DNA from: Pantoea allii
Lineage (GTDB): Bacteria; Pseudomonadota; Gammaproteobacteria; Enterobacterales; Enterobacteriaceae
Direction: 5' to 3'
DNA: 64,000 nt
Assembly (NCBI RefSeq): GCF_002307475.1
Contig: NZ_NTMH01000002.1
Coordinates: forward strand, 19,142-83,141
Positions 8,098-17,238 of this stretch are shown here, one piece after another. Both the position numbers and the translations under genes were made by a program. The notes under the pieces are model-generated. The model worked only from the letters and a program-made list of their open reading frames with translations. It was not told where the DNA came from and made no database searches. Numbering within the stretch: the first letter of the stretch is position 1; the number at the start of each line of letters is the position of its first letter.

Positions 8098-8691
8098 ATG
8101 ACGCATTTTGGAGGCGCCGTGTTCGAATCCTTTTCCTGGATCAATGAACCTGCACAGTGGCGGTATCATGACGGCACGTTGCAGGTCGTCACCGATGAAA
8201 AAACGGATTTCTGGCATAAGACCTGGTATGGGTTTGAACGTTTTTCCGGGCATATCTTTGCCACGGAAGTGCAGGAGGATTTTACTTTCCAGGTCAAAAT
8301 TTGTGCGGATTTTACCACACTGTACGATCAGGCCGGACTGATGCTGATGCGCGATGCGCAGCACTGGTTGAAAGCGGGCATTGAATATAATGATGGCGCG
8401 CCCGCCATCGGCAGCGTATTGACGCTTGGCCAGTCTGACTGGGCCACGGGCATCTTTCCCGGCGATGCGCGGGCATTCTGGCTCAGGTTGACGCGCAAAG
8501 GGGACAGCCTGAGACTGCAGTATTCAACCGATGGTCAACGCTGGCCGTTGCTGCGTTTGTGCCCTTTCCCGGCAGGCAGCGTTAACGTCGGTGTCATGTG
8601 CTGCACACCAGAACGCGCTGGCCTGAGCGTGGCATTTCAGGACCTGTCTTTGACCCCGCCGCTGGATAAGGCCCTGCATGACCTGAGCTGA
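8098..8691 (+). CDS. DUF1349 domain protein
   Basis: 197-residue soluble protein of the DUF1349 (concanavalin-like, YesU-type) family. Typical traits: FSWINEPAQW at the start, DFWHKTWYGF near residue 37, DQAGLMLMRDAQHWLKAGIEY in the middle, and WLRLTRKGDSLRLQYSTDGQ near the end. Family members are jelly-roll proteins of uncertain function, sometimes tied to carbohydrate metabolism. The ATG at 8098 has AAGG 9 nt upstream. A GTG at 8119 behind GGAGG is a credible alternative and would give an MFESFSW start. It has its own terminator, shared with ssb. Confidence 0.8.
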   Translation: MTHFGGAVFESFSWINEPAQWRYHDGTLQVVTDEKTDFWHKTWYGFERFSGHIFATEVQEDFTFQVKICADFTTLYDQAGLMLMRDAQHWLKAGIEYNDGAPAIGSVLTLGQSDWATGIFPGDARAFWLRLTRKGDSLRLQYSTDGQRWPLLRLCPFPAGSVNVGVMCCTPERAGLSVAFQDLSLTPPLDKALHDLS

Positions 8692-8728
8692 AGGGAATCG
8701 CGTCACGCCAGAACACATGCAGAAAAAC

Positions 8729-8752
8729 AAAAAGCCCCTGTAGGGGCTTTTG
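8729..8752. terminator. Bidirectional terminator between the DUF1349 gene and ssb
   Basis: AAAAGCCCC / GGGGCTTTT stem with TGTA loop, flanked by A- and T-runs; it serves the plus-strand DUF1349 gene and minus-strand ssb. Confidence 0.9.
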
Positions 8753-8781
8753 CAATACGGAACAACGACGCAATGTCTTAA

Positions 8782-9333
8782 TCAGAACGGAATGTCGTCG
8801 TCGAAATCCATTGGTGGTTCATTGTTGTTGCTGGCCGGTGCGCCTGGCTGCTGCTGAGGACGAGACTGCGCGCCGCCACTGAACTGGTTATTGTTCGCCT
8901 GCTGCGGCTGAGGCTGCTGAGGCTGGCCCCAACCGTTGTTGCTGCCCTGACCGCCGCCTGCTGCTGGCGCGTTACCGCCCTGCTGACGTCCACCCAACAT
9001 TTGCATGGTGCCGCCAACGTTCACCACCACTTCCGTGGTGTAACGTTCCTGGCCACCCTGGTCCTGCCACTTACGGGTGCGCAACTGGCCTTCAATATAG
9101 ACCTGAGAACCTTTACGCAGATATTCGCCGGCAACTTCAGCCAGCTTGCCAAACAGCACGACACGGTGCCATTCGGTGATTTCTTTGTTTTCACCGGTCT
9201 GTTTATCACGCCAGCTTTCCGAGGTAGCCAGCGTAATGTTGGCGACAGCGCCACCATTTGGCATGTAACGTACTTCCGGATCCTGACCCAGATTCCCGAC
9301 AAGAATCACTTTGTTAACGCCACGACTGGCCAT
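8782..9333 (-). CDS. ssb: Single-stranded DNA-binding protein
   Basis: 183 residues. The OB-fold DNA-binding domain occupies residues 1-115 ([23 protein letters not shown]55 in [10 protein letters not shown]89 in TRKWQDQGG). A long Gly/Gln/Asn/Pro-rich linker (about 120-170) follows, then the acidic C-terminal tip MDFDDDIPF that recruits replication and repair proteins. It binds ssDNA as a tetramer during replication, recombination and repair. Divergent from uvrA, with a LexA box between them, as in E. coli. Confidence 0.98.
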   Translation of the reverse strand: MASRGVNKVILVGNLGQDPEVRYMPNGGAVANITLATSESWRDKQTGENKEITEWHRVVLFGKLAEVAGEYLRKGSQVYIEGQLRTRKWQDQGGQERYTTEVVVNVGGTMQMLGGRQQGGNAPAAGGGQGSNNGWGQPQQPQPQQANNNQFSGGAQSRPQQQPGAPASNNNEPPMDFDDDIPF

Positions 9334-9458
9334 GTTGCTGTCTCCCGATGAATTTTTACGTAAACTCTAAACGATCAATTCTAACACGTCCCGCGCCTGG
9401 TTTCCCAGTTTAGAGAGGTGTTCCATTTTTAATCATCCGCCTTAAAAAAGCAAAAAAC

Positions 9459-9478
9459 TACTGGATATTTGTTCAGTC
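9459..9478. promoter_or_regulatory. LexA (SOS) box between ssb and uvrA
   Basis: TACTGGATATTTGTTCAGTC matches the CTG-N10-CAG consensus and sits where the E. coli uvrA SOS box is. It probably represses uvrA and one ssb promoter until DNA damage. Confidence 0.88.
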
Positions 9479-9557
9479 TATTTTTTGTGCCATAATGATG
9501 CGTTTATTCTGGCCGTGTCGTATGGCGCGGTGAGTGCTGCTAATCCGGGAAAGGTGA

Positions 9558-12386
9558 ATGGATAAGATCGAAGTTCGTGGTGCCCGCACCCATAATTTGA
9601 AAAACATCAACCTGACGATTCCTCGCGACAAACTCATTGTGGTTACTGGCCTGTCCGGGTCCGGTAAGTCATCTCTGGCGTTTGATACGCTGTATGCGGA
9701 AGGTCAGCGCCGCTATGTGGAGTCGCTCTCTGCTTATGCGCGCCAGTTTCTTTCATTGATGGAGAAACCGGACGTCGATCATATCGAGGGTTTGTCGCCG
9801 GCTATCTCCATTGAGCAAAAGTCCACCTCGCATAACCCGCGTTCTACGGTGGGGACGATCACCGAGATCCACGATTACCTGCGCCTGCTGTTTGCCCGCG
9901 TGGGTGAACCTCGCTGCCCGGATCACGACGTGCCGCTGGCGGCACAAACGGTCAGCCAGATGGTTGACCAGGTTCTTGAGCAGCCTGAAGGCCGTCGTCT
10001 GATGCTGCTGGCACCGGTGGTGAAAGATCGTAAAGGTGAACATACCAAAACGCTGGAGAACCTGGCTACGCAGGGCTATATCCGCGCCAGGATCGATGGC
10101 GAGGTGTGCGATCTTTCCGATCCACCTAAGCTGGAACTGCAGAAAAAACACACCATTGAAGTGGTTATCGATCGCTTCAAAGTGCGCGATGACTTAGCGA
10201 CGCGCCTGGCCGAGTCGTTTGAAACCACGCTGGAACTGTCTGGTGGTACGGCGATTGTCGCCGATATGGACGATGATGCCGCCGAAGAACTGCTGTTCTC
10301 CGCTAACTTTGCCTGCCCGATCTGCGGATACAGCATGAGTGAGCTGGAGCCGCGCCTGTTTTCGTTCAACAACCCTGCCGGTGCCTGCCCAACCTGTGAT
10401 GGTCTGGGCGTGCAGCAGTATTTTGATCCCGATCGCGTGGTGCAAAATGTGGAGCTGTCGCTGGCCGGCGGCGCAATCCGCGGCTGGGATCGCCGCAATT
10501 TTTATTACTTCCAGATGCTGCGCTCGCTGGCTGAGCACCTCAAGTTTGATATCGAAGCGCCCTTTAGCAGCCTGCCGGACAACGTGCGTAACGTCATCCT
10601 GTATGGTTCTGGTAAAGAGAGCATTGAGTTTAAATATATCAATGACCGTGGTGATACCTCGGTGCGCCGTCATCCGTTCGAGGGCGTGCTGAACAATATG
10701 GAACGCCGTTATAAAGAGACGGAGTCATCGGCGGTGCGTGAAGAGCTGGCGAAGTTCATCAGCAATCGTGCCTGCACCAGCTGTGAAGGAACGCGTCTGC
10801 GGCGTGAAGCACGCCACGTCTACGTGGAAAATACCACGCTGCCCACCATCTCAGAAATGAGTATTGGGCACGCCATGTCGTTTTTTGAAAACCTGAAGCT
10901 GAGTGGTCAGCGGGCTAAAATCGCCGAGAAAGTGCTGAAAGAGATTGGCGATCGCCTGAGCTTTCTGGTCAACGTTGGCCTGAATTACCTGTCGATGTCG
11001 CGCTCCGCTGAAACCCTCTCGGGCGGTGAAGCACAACGTATTCGCCTGGCCAGTCAGATCGGTGCTGGCCTGGTCGGTGTCATGTATGTGCTGGATGAGC
11101 CTTCCATCGGCCTGCATCAGCGTGATAACGAGCGCCTGCTTGGCACGCTGATTCACCTGCGCGATCTGGGCAACACGGTGATTGTGGTGGAGCATGATGA
11201 GGATGCGATTCGTGCCGCCGACCACGTGATTGATATCGGTCCCGGCGCAGGGGTACACGGTGGATCGATTGTCGCGGAAGGGACCGTCGACCAGATCATG
11301 GCCGAAGAAGCCTCCCTGACCGGTCAGTTCCTCAGTGGAAAACGCGAAATCGCCTTGCCAAAAGCGCGGGTGAAAGGCGATCCGTCTAAGGTACTAAAAA
11401 TTACCGGCGCACGGGGCAACAACCTTAAGGATGTGACGTTAACGCTGCCTGTTGGCCTGTTTACCTGCATCACCGGTGTCTCCGGTTCAGGGAAGTCGAC
11501 GCTCATCAACGATACGCTGTTCCCGATTGCACAGCGCGCCCTGAATGGCGCGACGATTGCCGAACCGGCCCCCTACCGTGAGGTAGTCGGACTGGAGCAT
11601 TTCGATAAAGTTATCGATATCGATCAGAGCCCTATTGGCCGGACGCCGCGCTCAAACCCGGCAACCTATACCGGTATTTTTACGCCGGTACGTGAGCTGT
11701 TTGCCGGCGTCCCGGAGTCCCGTTCACGCGGTTACAATCCTGGCCGGTTCAGCTTTAACGTCCGTGGCGGACGCTGTGAAGCCTGTCAGGGTGATGGCGT
11801 ACTGAAAGTTGAGATGCACTTTTTGCCGGACATCTATGTGCCGTGCGATCAGTGCAAAGGCAAACGCTATAACCGTGAAACGCTGGAGATTAAATACAAA
11901 GGCAAAAGCATTCACGAAGTGCTGGAAATGACCATCGAAGAGGCACGCGAGTTCTTTGATGCCGTACCGGCGCTGGCGCGTAAGCTGCAAACGCTGATGG
12001 ACGTGGGTTTGTCCTATATCCGCCTGGGTCAGTCGGCAACGACACTCTCCGGCGGTGAAGCCCAGCGTGTGAAACTGGCGCGTGAGCTGTCAAAACGCGG
12101 TACCGGTCAAACCCTGTATATTCTGGATGAGCCGACCACCGGGTTACACTTTGCTGATATCCAGCAGTTGCTGGAAGTGCTGCATCAACTGCGCGATCAA
12201 GGCAACACCATTGTGGTGATTGAGCACAATCTGGACGTGATTAAAACGGCGGACTGGATTGTCGACCTGGGGCCAGAAGGCGGCAGCGGCGGCGGTGAAA
12301 TCCTGGTGTCGGGTACGCCGGAAACGGTGGCGGAGTGCGAGAAATCCCATACCGCGCGTTTCCTCAAACCCTTGTTGAAAAAATAA
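9558..12386 (+). CDS. uvrA: Excinuclease ABC subunit A
   Basis: 942 residues (940 in E. coli). Damage-recognition ATPase of nucleotide-excision repair, which loads UvrB. Two ABC modules are visible: Walker [14 protein letters not shown] near residue 31 and [13 protein letters not shown] near 640; signatures LSGGEAQRI near 489 and LSGGEAQRV near 832. Zinc modules: CPIC...CPTC around 253-280 and CEAC...CDQC around 740-766. The start ATG lies behind AAGG at 9551-9554. SOS control is expected from the LexA box 80 bp upstream. It ends with its own terminator. Confidence 0.98.
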   Translation: MDKIEVRGARTHNLKNINLTIPRDKLIVVTGLSGSGKSSLAFDTLYAEGQRRYVESLSAYARQFLSLMEKPDVDHIEGLSPAISIEQKSTSHNPRSTVGTITEIHDYLRLLFARVGEPRCPDHDVPLAAQTVSQMVDQVLEQPEGRRLMLLAPVVKDRKGEHTKTLENLATQGYIRARIDGEVCDLSDPPKLELQKKHTIEVVIDRFKVRDDLATRLAESFETTLELSGGTAIVADMDDDAAEELLFSANFACPICGYSMSELEPRLFSFNNPAGACPTCDGLGVQQYFDPDRVVQNVELSLAGGAIRGWDRRNFYYFQMLRSLAEHLKFDIEAPFSSLPDNVRNVILYGSGKESIEFKYINDRGDTSVRRHPFEGVLNNMERRYKETESSAVREELAKFISNRACTSCEGTRLRREARHVYVENTTLPTISEMSIGHAMSFFENLKLSGQRAKIAEKVLKEIGDRLSFLVNVGLNYLSMSRSAETLSGGEAQRIRLASQIGAGLVGVMYVLDEPSIGLHQRDNERLLGTLIHLRDLGNTVIVVEHDEDAIRAADHVIDIGPGAGVHGGSIVAEGTVDQIMAEEASLTGQFLSGKREIALPKARVKGDPSKVLKITGARGNNLKDVTLTLPVGLFTCITGVSGSGKSTLINDTLFPIAQRALNGATIAEPAPYREVVGLEHFDKVIDIDQSPIGRTPRSNPATYTGIFTPVRELFAGVPESRSRGYNPGRFSFNVRGGRCEACQGDGVLKVEMHFLPDIYVPCDQCKGKRYNRETLEIKYKGKSIHEVLEMTIEEAREFFDAVPALARKLQTLMDVGLSYIRLGQSATTLSGGEAQRVKLARELSKRGTGQTLYILDEPTTGLHFADIQQLLEVLHQLRDQGNTIVVIEHNLDVIKTADWIVDLGPEGGSGGGEILVSGTPETVAECEKSHTARFLKPLLKK

Positions 12387-12394
12387 ATTGTCAT

Positions 12395-12419
12395 GCCCGC
12401 CTCTGGCGGGCTTTTTTTT
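12395..12419 (+). terminator. uvrA terminator
   Basis: GCCCGCC (12395-12401) / GGCGGGC (12405-12411) stem with TCT loop followed by eight T. Confidence 0.92.
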
Positions 12420-12613
12420 CAGAACTGCTCTGTTTAACCGGATAAATGCAGAATCAGGCAAGATTCAGACACGTATAGGCATATACGCTTTTCGATCCCC
12501 TGACTATCCTTAATCCGTTCCTCTTTGGTACGCCCCTGGCGTCACCTTCTTGCTGCGCGCTTTATGCTGCGGCGTTGATTCAAAAATCACGACACACCTT
12601 AACTGGAGACTCC

Positions 12614-13678
12614 ATGAACATTACCCATGCGTATGCTGCTCAGGATGCAAAATCCAAACTGGCACCGTTTGATTTCAAACCGCGTGAGCTTCGTGCTCAT
12701 GACGTACAGCTTGAAGTGCTGTTCTGTGGCGTTTGTCACTCTGACTTACATCAGGCGCGCAATGAGTGGAAAAACACGATTTTCCCTGTGGTACCTGGGC
12801 ACGAAATTGTCGGTCGCGTTACCGCTGTTGGCCCGGATACGCAAAAATACAAAGTGGGCGATCTGGTCGGCGTTGGCTGTATGGTGGATTCCTGCCGTAG
12901 CTGTCCAAGCTGCCAGGAAGGGCTGGAGCAGTACTGTGAAAACGGTTTTGTCGGCACCTACAACGGTGAAGATCGCGTAACAGGTGCCATTACCTATGGC
13001 GGTTACTCGACCTCGATGGTAGTGGATGAAAGCTTTGTGCTGCGTATTCCCGAAAACCTTGAGCTGGCAGGCGTTGCACCGCTGCTGTGTGCCGGTATCA
13101 CTACCTATTCACCGCTGCGTCACTGGAACGTCGGTCCGGGTAAAAAAGTCGGCATCGTTGGCCTGGGCGGTCTGGGTCACATGGGCGTGAAAATTGCACA
13201 TGCGATGGGCGCGCATGTGGTGTTGTTTACCACCTCACCGTCAAAAATCGAAGATGGCAAACGCCTGGGTGCGGACGAAGTCGTAATCTCTAAAGATGCC
13301 GACCAGATGGCCCAGCATACCAACAGCTTTGACTTCATCCTGAACACCGTCGCAGCCCAGCACGATCTTAACCCCTTTATCACCCTGCTGAAGCGTGACG
13401 GCAATATGACCCTGGTAGGCGCGCCTGAGCATGATCACCCGGCACCGCAGGTGTTTAACCTGATCTTTAAACGTCGCAGTGTTGCCGGTTCGCTGATCGG
13501 CGGCATCGCTGAAACCCAGGAAATGCTGGATTTCTGTGGCGAGCATGGCATTACCTCAGATATCGAGCTGATTGCTATGGATCAGATTAACGACGCCTAC
13601 GAACGTATGCTGAAAAGCGATGTAAAATACCGCTTTGTTATTGATATCAATACGCTGCGTAACGAATCTGCGGCATAA
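12614..13678 (+). CDS. Zinc-dependent NAD(P) alcohol/aldehyde dehydrogenase, YahK/CAD-like
   Basis: 354-residue medium-chain dehydrogenase closest to the cinnamyl-alcohol-dehydrogenase/YahK group, which reduces aldehydes with NADPH. Catalytic zinc ligands: Cys41 (GVCHSD), His63-Glu64 (PGHE) and Cys159 (LLCAG). Structural zinc: Cys94, 97, 100 and 108. The Rossmann motif GLGGLGH lies near residue 182. The ATG at 12614 follows CTGGAG; the frame is open further upstream from 12575 without a good ribosome site. In E. coli uvrA does not have this neighbour, so the gene is an accessory addition. The physiological aldehyde is unknown. Confidence 0.88.
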   Translation: MNITHAYAAQDAKSKLAPFDFKPRELRAHDVQLEVLFCGVCHSDLHQARNEWKNTIFPVVPGHEIVGRVTAVGPDTQKYKVGDLVGVGCMVDSCRSCPSCQEGLEQYCENGFVGTYNGEDRVTGAITYGGYSTSMVVDESFVLRIPENLELAGVAPLLCAGITTYSPLRHWNVGPGKKVGIVGLGGLGHMGVKIAHAMGAHVVLFTTSPSKIEDGKRLGADEVVISKDADQMAQHTNSFDFILNTVAAQHDLNPFITLLKRDGNMTLVGAPEHDHPAPQVFNLIFKRRSVAGSLIGGIAETQEMLDFCGEHGITSDIELIAMDQINDAYERMLKSDVKYRFVIDINTLRNESAA

Positions 13679-13689
13679 CGCTGCCGTTC

Positions 13690-13712
13690 GCCCTCTCCCG
13701 CCTCGGGGGAGG
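13690..13712. terminator. Possible terminator between the dehydrogenase and yjbR
   Basis: GC-rich near-perfect hairpin CCCTCTCCC / GGGGGAGGG between two convergent genes. No T-run on either side, so it may act through Rho or only protect 3' ends. Confidence 0.35.
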
Positions 13713-13716
13713 GACC

Positions 13717-14040
13717 TTATCGTCCGGCGTCAGCCTGCTGAAAAGAGGCATCCACCAGATAGTAGATTTGCGAATCTTTTAGCGTGCCATCCAGAAACAG
13801 CGTGTTCCAGTGGGATTTATTCAGGTGTTCACTGGGGAACACATCGCTGTGCTCATCCCGCATCAGTTCAGCCAGCGCAGGCGTGGATTTTAACGACACC
13901 GCCGGTCGACCTTTCACTTCATGAACCATGGCAAACAGCACGCCGTTGCTCTTAATCTGTGTGGCCTTCCAGTCGCTGTGAACGCTTTGCTCAGCGCCAG
14001 GTTTGCTCATGCAATAGGTCAGTAACTCTGAGTTATTCAT
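13717..14040 (-). CDS. yjbR: MmcQ/YjbR-family protein
   Basis: 107-residue CyaY-like-fold protein of unknown function, matching E. coli YjbR (SELLTYCMSKPGAEQSVHSDW, LNKSHWNTLFLDG, DSQIYYLVDASFQQA). The C-terminus is about 10 residues shorter than E. coli YjbR, ending soon after the SFQQA motif. Three consecutive ATGs are possible; the third (14040) is 7 nt from the AAGGGG Shine-Dalgarno and gives the E. coli-like start MNNSELL. It directly follows yjbQ, forming a yjbQR operon as in E. coli. Confidence 0.9.
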   Translation of the reverse strand: MNNSELLTYCMSKPGAEQSVHSDWKATQIKSNGVLFAMVHEVKGRPAVSLKSTPALAELMRDEHSDVFPSEHLNKSHWNTLFLDGTLKDSQIYYLVDASFQQADAGR

Positions 14041-14042
14041 CA

Positions 14043-14459
14043 TCATTCCCCTTGTAGGGTGGCAACGATACGTCGGGCACCACCGTGAATGCGATGCTCA
14101 CCCAACCAAATACCCTGCCAGGTTCCCAATACCAGCTGGCCACGCTGCACAGGCAACGTCAACGATACGCCGAGACTGGACGACTTAATGTGCGCGGGCA
14201 TATCGTCACGGCCTTCATAATCATGTTGATAAAGTGCGTCTTCCGGGACATGACGCATAAAGTGCTGCTCCATATCACGTCGTACCGTCGGATCGCAGTT
14301 TTCATTCAGCGTCAGTGAGGCTGAAGTGTGTTGCAACAGCAAATGCACCAGTCCGATCCTGATATCACGTAACCCTGTCAGCTGTTGCACGATTTCGTCA
14401 GTGACCAGATGAAAACCGCGTGATTTCGCGCTTAAGGTCAAGGTTTGTTGATGCCACAT
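14043..14459 (-). CDS. yjbQ: YjbQ, UPF0047 family
   Basis: 138-residue protein of the YjbQ/UPF0047 family, small trimeric beta-barrel enzymes for which secondary thiamine-phosphate synthase activity has been reported. Family marks: [20 protein letters not shown] near residue 44, [17 protein letters not shown] near 81, and [12 protein letters not shown] near 112 with conserved histidines. Its stop abuts the yjbR start. The true cellular role is unsettled. Confidence 0.9.
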   Translation of the reverse strand: MWHQQTLTLSAKSRGFHLVTDEIVQQLTGLRDIRIGLVHLLLQHTSASLTLNENCDPTVRRDMEQHFMRHVPEDALYQHDYEGRDDMPAHIKSSSLGVSLTLPVQRGQLVLGTWQGIWLGEHRIHGGARRIVATLQGE

Positions 14460-14529
14460 ACATTTTTTTCCTGAATCTGTCAGACCATTTAAGTGTGCAG
14501 AATGTGGCGCAAAGGTAAACCCGAACCGT

Positions 14530-14564
14530 AAAAATAAAAAAGCCGCCAGACAATGCTGGCGGCC
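14530..14564 (-). terminator. tyrB terminator
   Basis: On the minus strand GCCGCCAG, CATTGT loop, CTGGCGGC, then TTTTTTATTTTT. It ends the tyrB transcript 22 nt after its stop. Confidence 0.93.
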
Positions 14565-14585
14565 AGAACCTGCGACGGCTGAGAA

Positions 14586-15779
14586 TTACATTACCGCAGC
14601 AAAGGCTTCTGCTACCTGATGGACATTTTTACTGTTGAGGCCCGCCACGCACATACGACCGCTGCCAACCAGATAAACGCCAAACTCTTCTCGCAGGCGA
14701 TCCACCTGCTGCGCGCTCAGGCCGGTGTAGCTGAACATCCCGCGCTGCTTTAACAGGTAGTCAACGCTTTTACCCGGCAACGCCGTACTCATCACCTGCA
14801 CCAGCGCCTGACGAATGTCGATAATACGCAGGCGCATCGCTTCCACTTCTGCCAGCCAGCTCGCCTTTAAGGCAGGATCGTTTAACACGCGTGCCACCAC
14901 CTGCGCGCCGAAATTCGGCGGGCTGGAATAGTTACGACGCACGGTCGCTTTTAACTGGCCCAGAACACGGCTGGACTCTTCAGTGCTGTCGCACACGATG
15001 GAAAGTCCACCGACGCGCTCGCCATAGAGCGAGAAAATTTTTGAGAATGAATTGCTGACCAGTGCAGGCAAGCCCGCCGCGGCAACCGCACGCATCGCGT
15101 AAGCATCTTCTTCCATACCAGCACCAAAGCCCTGATAGGCGATGTCGAGAAACGGAATCAGTTCCTGTGCTTTCAGCACCGCGACGGTTTCGTCCCACTG
15201 CGCATTCGTCAGGTCAGCACCGGTCGGGTTATGACAGCACGGATGCAGCAGCACGATGCTCTGGCTGGGCAATGTTTTCAGCTTGCTAAGGAAAGCGTCA
15301 AACCGCACGCCGTTGCTTTCCGGGTCATACCAGGGATAGGTATTTACCTCGAAACCTGCCCCGCTAAAAATGGCGACATGGTTTTCCCAGGTCGGATCGC
15401 TGACCCATACGTTTGACTGTGGAAAATAGCGCTTGAGGAAATCCGCACCCACCTTGAGCGCACCCGAACCGCCTAATGTCTGGATGGATGCAACATGGCC
15501 CGCTTTCAGTACCGGATGCCCGGCCCCAAACAACAAGGGCGCAATCGCGTTGCGGTAGCTGCTTAACCCTTCCATCGGAAGATAGAGAGAAGCCTGCTGC
15601 GGCTCGGCACGCAACTGTTCTTCAGCATCGGCAACGGCCTGTAGCTGAGGAATGATGCCTTGCTCATTGTAATAAAGCCCAATACTCAGGTTCACTTTAT
15701 GCTCGCGCGGGTCCTGTTTAAAGGCTTCCATCAGCGACAAAATAGGGTCGCCAGCATAGGCATCAACGTTTTGGAACAC
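14586..15779 (-). CDS. tyrB: Aromatic amino acid aminotransferase
   Basis: PLP-dependent class I aminotransferase that makes tyrosine and phenylalanine (and leucine) from their 2-keto acids. Length is 397 residues from the GTG at 15779, exactly that of E. coli TyrB; a GGAG lies 9 nt upstream, and the E. coli gene also begins with GTG. Landmarks: [31 protein letters not shown], the PLP-lysine motif [17 protein letters not shown] and the C-terminal [10 protein letters not shown] arginine. The E. coli partner alr is absent; here a YitT-family gene ends 41 bp upstream on the same strand, so tyrB may be co-transcribed with it. Confidence 0.96.
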   Translation of the reverse strand: MFQNVDAYAGDPILSLMEAFKQDPREHKVNLSIGLYYNEQGIIPQLQAVADAEEQLRAEPQQASLYLPMEGLSSYRNAIAPLLFGAGHPVLKAGHVASIQTLGGSGALKVGADFLKRYFPQSNVWVSDPTWENHVAIFSGAGFEVNTYPWYDPESNGVRFDAFLSKLKTLPSQSIVLLHPCCHNPTGADLTNAQWDETVAVLKAQELIPFLDIAYQGFGAGMEEDAYAMRAVAAAGLPALVSNSFSKIFSLYGERVGGLSIVCDSTEESSRVLGQLKATVRRNYSSPPNFGAQVVARVLNDPALKASWLAEVEAMRLRIIDIRQALVQVMSTALPGKSVDYLLKQRGMFSYTGLSAQQVDRLREEFGVYLVGSGRMCVAGLNSKNVHQVAEAFAAVM

Positions 15780-15820
15780 GGTGCAGATCTCCATGGTTGG
15801 TCTTGAAATAAAAAGGGCCA

Positions 15821-16435
15821 CTAAACCCTGTAACGCCCGGGACGATGGTTCATTGCGATAATCAAATTAAGCACCACTGCGCCGGCGACAGACGCAAGCA
15901 ACATCGGCAGGCTGACGACAAACAGCGACGCCAGCACCACACAGGTATCCACTGCCATTTGCAGTTTACCGGCGCGAATGCCGAAACGGTCCTGTAACCA
16001 GAGCGCCAGAATATTGATTCCACCCAGGCTGGCTTTGTGACGAAACAACACTATAAACCCAATGCCCATGATGACGTTACCGAACAATGCCGCATAAAAA
16101 GGATTCAGCGTGGAAAAATGCATAAATAACGGGTGCAGGTGGGTAAAAAGTGATACCAGGCCCACGGCACTGAAGGTTTTCAGGGTAAATTCCCAGCCCA
16201 TGCGCTTTACGGCCAGCCAGTAAAACGGGATGTTAATCAGAAAGAAGGCACTGCCAAAAGAGACGGGCGACAGGTAGCTGATTAAAAATGCGATGCCTGC
16301 CGTACTGCCGGTCAGGGCACCCGCCTGCTTCAGCATGATCACGCCAAACGAGACCATTAAGGTGCCGAGCAGAATAGCCAGCGCGTCTTCAAGGCGAGAA
16401 TGGGGAATATCAACGGGTTGTACAAGGTTATCCAT
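15821..16435 (-). CDS. YitT-family membrane protein
   Basis: 204-residue integral membrane protein of the YitT/YczE-type family (PF02588-like). Five or six hydrophobic helices are visible, with the conserved [20 protein letters not shown] loop and the [20 protein letters not shown] segment. Family function is unknown, although transport of a small metabolite is often suspected. It sits between an Lrp-type regulator and tyrB, all on one strand. The start ATG at 16435 has no strong ribosome site. This gene occupies the place of alr in E. coli. Confidence 0.8.
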   Translation of the reverse strand: MDNLVQPVDIPHSRLEDALAILLGTLMVSFGVIMLKQAGALTGSTAGIAFLISYLSPVSFGSAFFLINIPFYWLAVKRMGWEFTLKTFSAVGLVSLFTHLHPLFMHFSTLNPFYAALFGNVIMGIGFIVLFRHKASLGGINILALWLQDRFGIRAGKLQMAVDTCVVLASLFVVSLPMLLASVAGAVVLNLIIAMNHRPGRYRV

Positions 16436-16562
16436 AATACTGTCTCAGTGCGAAGGAATGACGCACTGATGCAATAACTACGCCAGCCTGCGTGTGCGGA
16501 TAACGCGGTTGTCTTCGTCCGCCTGTGTCATCGGCTCTGACAGGGCGAATCGTGCATAGTCG

Positions 16563-16592
16563 ATTTATGTGGCGCACAAAAAACGCATAAAT
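16563..16592. promoter_or_regulatory. Candidate operator upstream of the YitT-family gene
   Basis: Inverted repeat ATTTATG / CATAAAT with a 16-nt spacer, between the Lrp-type gene and the YitT-family gene. Position and AT-rich arms are compatible with an Lrp/AsnC-type binding site. This is a guess from symmetry alone. Confidence 0.35.
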
Positions 16593-16620
16593 TGACGATT
16601 CATCGCACCACATTTGCACA

Positions 16621-17112
16621 TCATGCGCTTTTTTGGCGCACAGCGGGCTCAGCACTCATCATCAGACCATTCTCTTTAAGCCTGCCCAGCACAACCGACG
16701 TTTTGACATGGGAAACGCTTTGATGCCCGGCTAACAGCTGGCTGATTAACGCACTGAGTGAGGCTAAATCGGCCACCGCCACTTTTAGCAGGTAGTCGGC
16801 ATCCCCGGTGGTTTTATAAGCATCAACAATGGCCTCTTCCTGCGCCACCATCTGATGAAAACTCTCGACATACTCAGCGGTGTGGTTGATAAGACGCACT
16901 TCGATCAACCCGACCATGCCAAGACCTACCGCATCCGGCGACAGGCGGGCGTGATAGCCAAGAATCAGGTTTGCCTGTTCAAGATTGATACGACGACGTG
17001 AGCATTGCGACGCAGAAAGACCCACTAAATCACTGAGTTCCTGATTGGTAAGGCGGCCATTGGATTGTAACAGAGTGAGGATTTTCAGATCGTAATCGTC
17101 TACATGAGTCAT
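16621..17112 (-). CDS. Lrp/AsnC-family transcriptional regulator
   Basis: 163-residue regulator: N-terminal helix-turn-helix (DLKILTLLQSNGRLTNQELSDLVGLSASQCSRRRINLE, residues about 8-45) and a C-terminal RAM ligand-binding domain (GMVGLIEVRL... DAYKTTGDADYLLKVAVADL...). It is the DecR/Lrp-like subgroup rather than global Lrp. The ATG at 17112 gives a normal family start; a longer frame reaches 17181. It is followed on the same strand by the YitT-family gene and tyrB, suggesting control of these by an amino acid effector. This is inferred only from neighbourhood. Confidence 0.88.
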   Translation of the reverse strand: MTHVDDYDLKILTLLQSNGRLTNQELSDLVGLSASQCSRRRINLEQANLILGYHARLSPDAVGLGMVGLIEVRLINHTAEYVESFHQMVAQEEAIVDAYKTTGDADYLLKVAVADLASLSALISQLLAGHQSVSHVKTSVVLGRLKENGLMMSAEPAVRQKSA

Positions 17113-17238
17113 GCTGTTTCCATCGCGTAGGAGTGTCGCTTTGCTACAGATAACCCGATTATCTGCGGGATTGTCCAACACTATTTCGTACGGTGGTAAG
17201 CGACATGCACAGATCGTGCATGTCGGCGCATAACAGGA

